A DNA stretch of 64,000 nt from Ruminococcus flavefaciens MA2007 (lineage in GTDB: Bacteria > Bacillota > Clostridia > Oscillospirales > Ruminococcaceae). Positions 59,740 to 64,000 of the stretch are shown piece after piece. Numbering within the stretch: the first letter of the stretch is position 1; every line of letters begins with the position of its first letter. The position numbers were made by a program, and so were the translations under genes. The notes beneath the pieces are model-generated. The model did no database searches and was not told where the DNA came from. It saw nothing but the letters and a program-made list of their open reading frames with translations. Location: NCBI RefSeq assembly GCF_000621845.1, contig NZ_JHXF01000001.1, positions 1 through 64,000 on the forward strand, read 5' to 3'.

Positions 59740-60737
59740 TGTACTCCCTCCTCGTATATCTTCTTGATGACCTCCTCTGTGGATATCTCTTCCAGCTGCA
59801 TATCCCTTATATTGTAGGAGTGCTGGAGCTTTCCGAGAACGTCTATTACCTTTGCCTTTTCCTCGTCAACGAGGACTGATATCCACTCGTCGTCGGCAGA
59901 TACGGAAAACTCGGGGAGCTCCTTCTGTATGTGCTTTGCCTGCTCCTGCATATCGCCGTCTATGCGGAGCTTCAATGTACGGTATGAACCGAAGAAGCCC
60001 TTGAGGTGCTCGATATCGTTGTCATAGAGCATTTTGCCCTTGTCGATGATGACTATTCTCCTGCAAAGCGCGTCAACGTCGCCCATATCGTGAGTTGTCA
60101 GGATAACGGTTGTATTCTTTTCCTTGTTCAGCGCATGGATAAGAGTACGTATCTTTGCTTTCATTGAAACGTCGAGACCGATAGTCGGCTCGTCAAGGAA
60201 AACTATCTTAGGATCGTGGAGAAAAGCCGCAAGTATATCGCTGAGAGTACGCTGTCCCAGAGACATCTGACGGACAGGCTTGTGGAGCAGAGGCTCTATA
60301 TCCACAAGTGAGCGGTAAAGCTTCAATATGCTCTCGTATTTCTCGTCGGGTATCTGATAGATGTCCTTCAGGAGCTTGAATGACTCCACCAGCGGCAGAG
60401 CCCACCAGAGCTGGGAGCGCTGACCGAATACGACGCCTATTTCCTGAGCGTTTTTGGTTCGGTTCTGATAAGGGACATTACCGCCCACAAGTATCTCGCC
60501 CGATGTGGGTTCGAGAACGCCTGTCATCATCTTGATAGTAGTTGACTTTCCTGCACCGTTAGGTCCGAGATAACCCACGATCTCGCCCTGCTCAATAGTC
60601 ATGGAAATGTTGTCCACGGCTTTGACGGTCTTGTAGTCTCTTGAAAACAGGTCCTTGAGACTGCCCTTTAGTCCTTCGCGGCGATTGAGCACCTTGAATT
60701 CCTTGCTTACGTTTTTGATTTCGATTATAGCTGACAT
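59736..60737 (-). CDS. ABC transporter ATP-binding protein
   Basis: A 333-residue ATPase. Walker A GPNGAGKST is at about 60-68, the Q-loop region FGQRSQLWWALP, the signature MSLGQRT (a variant of LSGGQ), Walker B IVFLDEP followed by TIGLD, and the TTHDM switch. The C-terminal 90 residues form an extra domain common in ABC-2 exporters. ATG 60737 with AGAGAGGGATATT upstream was chosen; the frame to 60785 has no ribosome site. First gene of the three-gene operon. Confidence 0.94.
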   Translation of the reverse strand: MSAIIEIKNVSKEFKVLNRREGLKGSLKDLFSRDYKTVKAVDNISMTIEQGEIVGYLGPNGAGKSTTIKMMTGVLEPTSGEILVGGNVPYQNRTKNAQEIGVVFGQRSQLWWALPLVESFKLLKDIYQIPDEKYESILKLYRSLVDIEPLLHKPVRQMSLGQRTLSDILAAFLHDPKIVFLDEPTIGLDVSMKAKIRTLIHALNKEKNTTVILTTHDMGDVDALCRRIVIIDKGKMLYDNDIEHLKGFFGSYRTLKLRIDGDMQEQAKHIQKELPEFSVSADDEWISVLVDEEKAKVIDVLGKLQHSYNIRDMQLEEISTEEVIKKIYEEGVQ

Positions 60738-60775
60738 AATATCCCTCTCTTTCTTGTTTAAAAAAGTATTTTTCC

Positions 60776-60804
60776 AGTATATCATATTAAAAAAAACAAG
60801 TCAA
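60776..60804 (-). promoter_or_regulatory. Promoter of the ABC exporter operon
   Basis: Minus strand TTGACT (60799-60804), 17 nt, TATACT (60776-60781), about 39 nt before the ATG. Confidence 0.8.
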
Positions 60805-60945
60805 GATTAAAATATTACTTTTGTTGTTTTGCTATTTATTATACACATAATGTGGAGAACTATGGAAAGTCATACACTCGGCAACGAGCTTACGGAGTCT
60901 ATGGTCTTGAACAAAAAAGTATCCGTTTCGGCTGCGGCGCTTTTA

Positions 60946-60974
60946 TTGACTTCCCCTGCAAACTTTGATATAAT
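60946..60974 (+). promoter_or_regulatory. Promoter of the NUDIX gene
   Basis: TTGACT (60946-60951), 17 nt, TATAAT (60969-60974), 29 nt before the ATG. Confidence 0.8.
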
Positions 60975-61002
60975 AAGATGATCACACAAAGGAGCTACAG
61001 CA

Positions 61003-61467
61003 ATGGGTTACATTTTAGAACTTCGCAGAACACTCGGCAGCAGACCAATTATCATGGCAGGAGCAGGAGTCATACTTCTCAACGACAAAAACGAGATACT
61101 TCTCGGCAGACGTACCGACAACGGTTACTGGGACTATCCCGCAGGCTCTATGGAGCTGGGCGAGAGCTTCGAGGAATGCGCCCGCCGTGAAGTCCTTGAG
61201 GAAACGGGACTTGCCTGCGGAAAACTGGAATTTCTTATGGATATGTCGGGGGAGGACTCCTACTACGAATATCCAAACGAGGATAAGGTCTATCTGGCAG
61301 GGATATTATACATTTGCCGCGATTTCACGGGAGAGATGAAGGTGCAGGAGGAAGAAGCCTATGAACAGAGATTTTTCCCAGTAGACAAGCTCCCCGAGAA
61401 CACACCGCCTCTGAAAATAAAGGCGAGGATATTTGAAAAGGTAAGAGAGTACATAAAGGCAAGATAA
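61003..61467 (+). CDS. NUDIX hydrolase
   Basis: A 154-residue pyrophosphohydrolase. The Nudix box is complete: GSMELGESFEECARREVLEE then TGL (about 47-69). The start LELRRTLGSRPIIMAGAGVI is typical of the ADP-ribose/8-oxo-dGTP type subfamily with an N-terminal recognition strand. The substrate cannot be stated. AAAGGAGCTACAGCA precedes ATG 61003. Confidence 0.92.
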   Translation: MGYILELRRTLGSRPIIMAGAGVILLNDKNEILLGRRTDNGYWDYPAGSMELGESFEECARREVLEETGLACGKLEFLMDMSGEDSYYEYPNEDKVYLAGILYICRDFTGEMKVQEEEAYEQRFFPVDKLPENTPPLKIKARIFEKVREYIKAR

Positions 61468-61577
61468 AGAAGAAAGAATAATAGTAGTATCGCCTTTCGG
61501 CGATATTATTTTCAATATGTCCGCAAAGCGGACACCATGATTCTTATTTCTTATTTAGTCTCTATTCTTTATTATTT

Positions 61578-61618
61578 AAAAAGCCGTAAAGAAGTTTTCG
61601 CTTCTTTACGGCTTTTTT
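61578..61618. terminator. Bidirectional terminator between converging genes
   Basis: AAAAGCCGTAAAGAAG/CTTCTTTACGGCTTTT hairpin with A-run left and T-run right, serving both the NUDIX gene and the minus-strand synthetase gene. Confidence 0.9.
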
Positions 61619-61627
61619 GATTTGATA

Positions 61628-63979
61628 TTACTTCTGATATTTAGCCTTATCCATTTCGCGGATAGCTGCACGGCGTATCTTGCCGCTGCCTACGGTCTTT
61701 GGCAGCTCCTCTACGAACTCGACTACTCTCGGGTACTTGTAAGGCGCAGTACGCTCCTTTACGTAGTCCTTTATCTCTCTTACCAGCTCCTCTGAGCCTG
61801 TCTTATCCTTTGTGAGAACGATAGTAGCCTTTACTACCTGACCTCTTATCTCGTCAGGAACACCTGTTACCGCACATTCAAGCACATATGGGAGCTCCAT
61901 GAGAACGCTCTCTATCTCGAATGGTCCGATACGGTAGCCCGAGGACTTGATAACGTCGTCAACACGTCCGACGTACCAGAAATAGCCGTCCTCGTCGACC
62001 CAAGCAGTATCGCCTGTGTGATAGTAGCCGTCGCGCCATGTCTCGGCGGTGTTTTCCTCGTCGCCGTAGTAGCAGAGTGCAAGTCCGGGAACGCCGTAGC
62101 CCTTGGCACTGCTGTCCTTGAGCTTTATGCATATCTCGCCTGTGTCGCCCACTGCGGCAGGAGTACCGTCGGGGAGAAGAACCTGTACATCGTACTGAGG
62201 ATTGGGCTTGCCCATACTTCCCGGCTTAGGCTCCATGCCCACAACGTTTGCGATAGAAAGGGTAGTTTCGGTCTGTCCGAAGCCCTCCATGAGCTTGATT
62301 CCTGTTGCCTTGTAGAACTGGTGGAACACCTCGGGGTTGAGGGCTTCACCTGCGATACAAGCGTATTTCAGTGATGAAAGGTCGTACTTGGAGATGTCCT
62401 CCTTGATGAAGAAACGGTACATGGTCGGAGGCGCACAGAATGATGTGATATTGTACTTCTTGAACATAGGAAGTATGCTGTCTGCGTGGAAACGGTCAAA
62501 GTCGTACACGAATACAGCGGCTTCGCACATCCACTGACCGTAGAGCTTGCCCCAGAGAGCCTTGCCCCAGCCTGTATCGGATATAGTGAAGTGAAGTCCG
62601 TTAGGATCGGCGTTCTGCCAGTAACGGGCTGTTACATAGTGACCGAGGGGGTACTGATAGCTGTGGAGTACAAGCTTAGGATTGCCCGATGTACCCGAGC
62701 TGAAGAAGATGAGCATAGGATCGGTTCCGCAGGGAGTCTCGTCAGTGCGCTCGAAATGAGTGCTGTATGCAGAGAGCTCCGCATTGAAATCGTGCCAGCC
62801 CTCGCGCTGACCGTTTACGATTATCTTTGTTTTTATTGTATTTGTAACTGCGCAAGCCTTGTCTACTTCCTCTGTGATGCTTCCGTCAGCAGAGCAAACG
62901 ATAGCAGATACGTTTGCGGAATTGAAGCGGTACTCGAAATCGTGCTCCTTGAGCATATTTGAAGCAGGGATAACAAGAGCTCCGATACGGTGGAGAGCGA
63001 TGATAGAGAACCAGAACTGATAGTGACGCTTGAGGACCAGCATTACGCGGTCGCCCTTTTTGATACCGAGGGACTTGAAGTAATTTGCGGTCTGGCAGGA
63101 ATACTTCTTGATGTCCTTGAATGTGAAGCGGCGCTCGTTCTTGTTTACGTCAACGTATATCATAGCTGTCTTGTCGGGACATTTTTCAGCCATTGCGTCA
63201 ACGATATCATATGCAAAGTTGAATTTATCCTGATTTTCAAAGTGAACTGCGCTGAGTATGCCCTCCTCGTTGGTCTCGCACTGTACGAACTTCTCGGCTA
63301 CAGGGTGGAGGAGACCAGCCTTGTCAACGTTTGTGAGGTGGTGCTCGGCGATGTGCTCCTTGTATTCAGCCATGCCCGTTGTACCGCGCGGAGGCATAAC
63401 GAATGCGTATATCTCGCAGTCCTCGCCGCCGAGAGCTACCTCGTCGTGGGGCATTGAGCTGTCGTAGTAGATACAGTCTCCCTCATGGAGAATCTCGGTA
63501 TGAGAGCCGACTGTCATGCGCAGTGTGCCCTTGATAACGATATCCATTTCCTGACCTGCATGGCTTGCCATGTGGAGAGGCTGAGAGAGAGCTTCCTCGG
63601 AAAACGGGATAACAACATGGAAAGGCTCTACGGTCTTGTTCTTGAACTTGGAAGCGAGACGGTTGTAGGCAAAGCCCTTTCTGCGGACGATAGGAACGCC
63701 CTCGCCCTTTCTTGTAACAGTATAGCCGCTGAGCTCAGGGCTTGTGCCCTCCATGAGGTCTGTTATCTCGACATTGAAGGTATTTGCGCATTTATAGATG
63801 AAAGTAAAGCTGAAGTCCTGCTCGCCTGATTCCAGCTTCTTGTATTCCTCAACGGAATAATCGGTCTTAGCAGCCATTTCCTCAACGGAAATGCCGAGGT
63901 CTTCACGCAGGTGCGAGATACGCTCTGCTACCTCTTTGATCCTTACTTCTGCATTCTGTAATTTCGTCATCTCGTTCAT
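61628..63979 (-). CDS. HTH-cupin-acyl-CoA synthetase fusion (AMP-forming)
   Basis: A 783-residue three-part protein. Residues about 15-75 form a Cro/C1 HTH (ISHLREDLGISVEEMAAKTD), 105-215 a cupin (HMASHAGQEMDIVIKGTLRM, YYDSSMPHDEVALGG), and about 250-775 an adenylate-forming enzyme with LIFFSSGTSGNPKLVLHSY, GFGQTETT, YHTGDTAWVDEDGYFWYVGR and the GSGKIRR lysine. It resembles medium-chain acyl- or acetyl-CoA-type synthetases. GGAGAGCTTATT precedes ATG 63979, so the gene is complete at the window edge. Fusing a regulator to its enzyme suggests ligand-sensing control. Confidence 0.92.
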   Translation of the reverse strand: MNEMTKLQNAEVRIKEVAERISHLREDLGISVEEMAAKTDYSVEEYKKLESGEQDFSFTFIYKCANTFNVEITDLMEGTSPELSGYTVTRKGEGVPIVRRKGFAYNRLASKFKNKTVEPFHVVIPFSEEALSQPLHMASHAGQEMDIVIKGTLRMTVGSHTEILHEGDCIYYDSSMPHDEVALGGEDCEIYAFVMPPRGTTGMAEYKEHIAEHHLTNVDKAGLLHPVAEKFVQCETNEEGILSAVHFENQDKFNFAYDIVDAMAEKCPDKTAMIYVDVNKNERRFTFKDIKKYSCQTANYFKSLGIKKGDRVMLVLKRHYQFWFSIIALHRIGALVIPASNMLKEHDFEYRFNSANVSAIVCSADGSITEEVDKACAVTNTIKTKIIVNGQREGWHDFNAELSAYSTHFERTDETPCGTDPMLIFFSSGTSGNPKLVLHSYQYPLGHYVTARYWQNADPNGLHFTISDTGWGKALWGKLYGQWMCEAAVFVYDFDRFHADSILPMFKKYNITSFCAPPTMYRFFIKEDISKYDLSSLKYACIAGEALNPEVFHQFYKATGIKLMEGFGQTETTLSIANVVGMEPKPGSMGKPNPQYDVQVLLPDGTPAAVGDTGEICIKLKDSSAKGYGVPGLALCYYGDEENTAETWRDGYYHTGDTAWVDEDGYFWYVGRVDDVIKSSGYRIGPFEIESVLMELPYVLECAVTGVPDEIRGQVVKATIVLTKDKTGSEELVREIKDYVKERTAPYKYPRVVEFVEELPKTVGSGKIRRAAIREMDKAKYQK

Positions 63980-64000
63980 AATAAGCTCTCCTTTAAAAAT

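Noticed and set aside
1..64000. CRISPR array
   Set aside because: No regularly spaced identical repeats with unique spacers were seen; the dispersed palindromes are irregular and widely separated.

Overview
The window reads as chromosomal DNA of an anaerobic, endospore-forming Firmicute of the Ruminococcus type (Oscillospiraceae). This is inferred from a dockerin-bearing secreted protein, spoVAD/spoVAE, the [FeFe]-hydrogenase maturase HydF, a Firmicute-style 16S leader and many Shine-Dalgarno sites of the AGGAGG type. Species cannot be fixed without a 16S search; only about the first 226 nt of a 16S gene are present, on the minus strand at the left edge.

Region 1 (0-31 kb) is host backbone. 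A 16S gene with two tandem consensus promoters is followed by a minus-strand arginine supercluster: argG, argH, argC, argJ, argB, argD and argF. This gives the route from glutamate to argininosuccinate and its cleavage; ArgJ can replace ArgA. Small extra genes are threaded through it: a CdiI-like putative immunity protein, three paralogous membrane proteins, a Tubby/LURP-like protein, a guanine-deaminase-like enzyme and a GNAT acetyltransferase. Plus-strand genes follow: L-lactate dehydrogenase and malic enzyme, a zinc-ribbon protein, HydF with a DUF2809 protein and an acyltransferase, a MazF toxin without visible antitoxin, and a P-type Ca2+ ATPase. Then on minus come spoVAD-spoVAE, three zinc-ribbon/pilin-helix paralogues, an AEC transporter and a DUF5680 protein. 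Intergenic gaps are loaded with palindromic repeats.

Region 2 (31-56 kb) is an accessory region built on a tRNA-Met/tRNA-Glu pair. The 3' end of tRNA-Glu recurs at 44.47, 51.08 and 55.70 kb. Two copies lie beside remnants of the same tyrosine recombinase, so this looks like stacked and eroded integrative elements. The first segment (33.5-44.5 kb, AT-rich) has an integrative-element cargo module (DUF4314, Api92-like, pentapeptide-like, Dam-type methylase, AbrB-like, YodL/DUF3846, DUF3848, SpoVG). It then breaks down into gene fragments (NlpC/P60-like, TrbL-like, Mrr-like) and ends with an intact three-gene operon of unknown function (41.7-43.8 kb), the best candidate for an undescribed system. 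The second segment (44.5-51.1 kb) has a regulator gene split in two by a 4.2-kb block (PAP2 phosphatase, dockerin protein, frameshifted lipoprotein, MITE), then five tRNA-like genes and a CdiI-like gene. The third (51.1-55.7 kb) has a NADAR protein converging on a truncated Z1-type ATPase, then the pantothenate genes (DUF2520 dehydrogenase, panB, panC, panD).

Region 3 (56-64 kb) is backbone again: a DUF134/NifX-like metal-cluster protein with a double operator and a metallo-beta-lactamase-fold partner, an ABC-2 exporter (two permeases and an ATPase), a NUDIX hydrolase, and a 783-residue HTH-cupin-acyl-CoA-synthetase fusion.

All function calls come from reading motifs and gene order; no database search was run.
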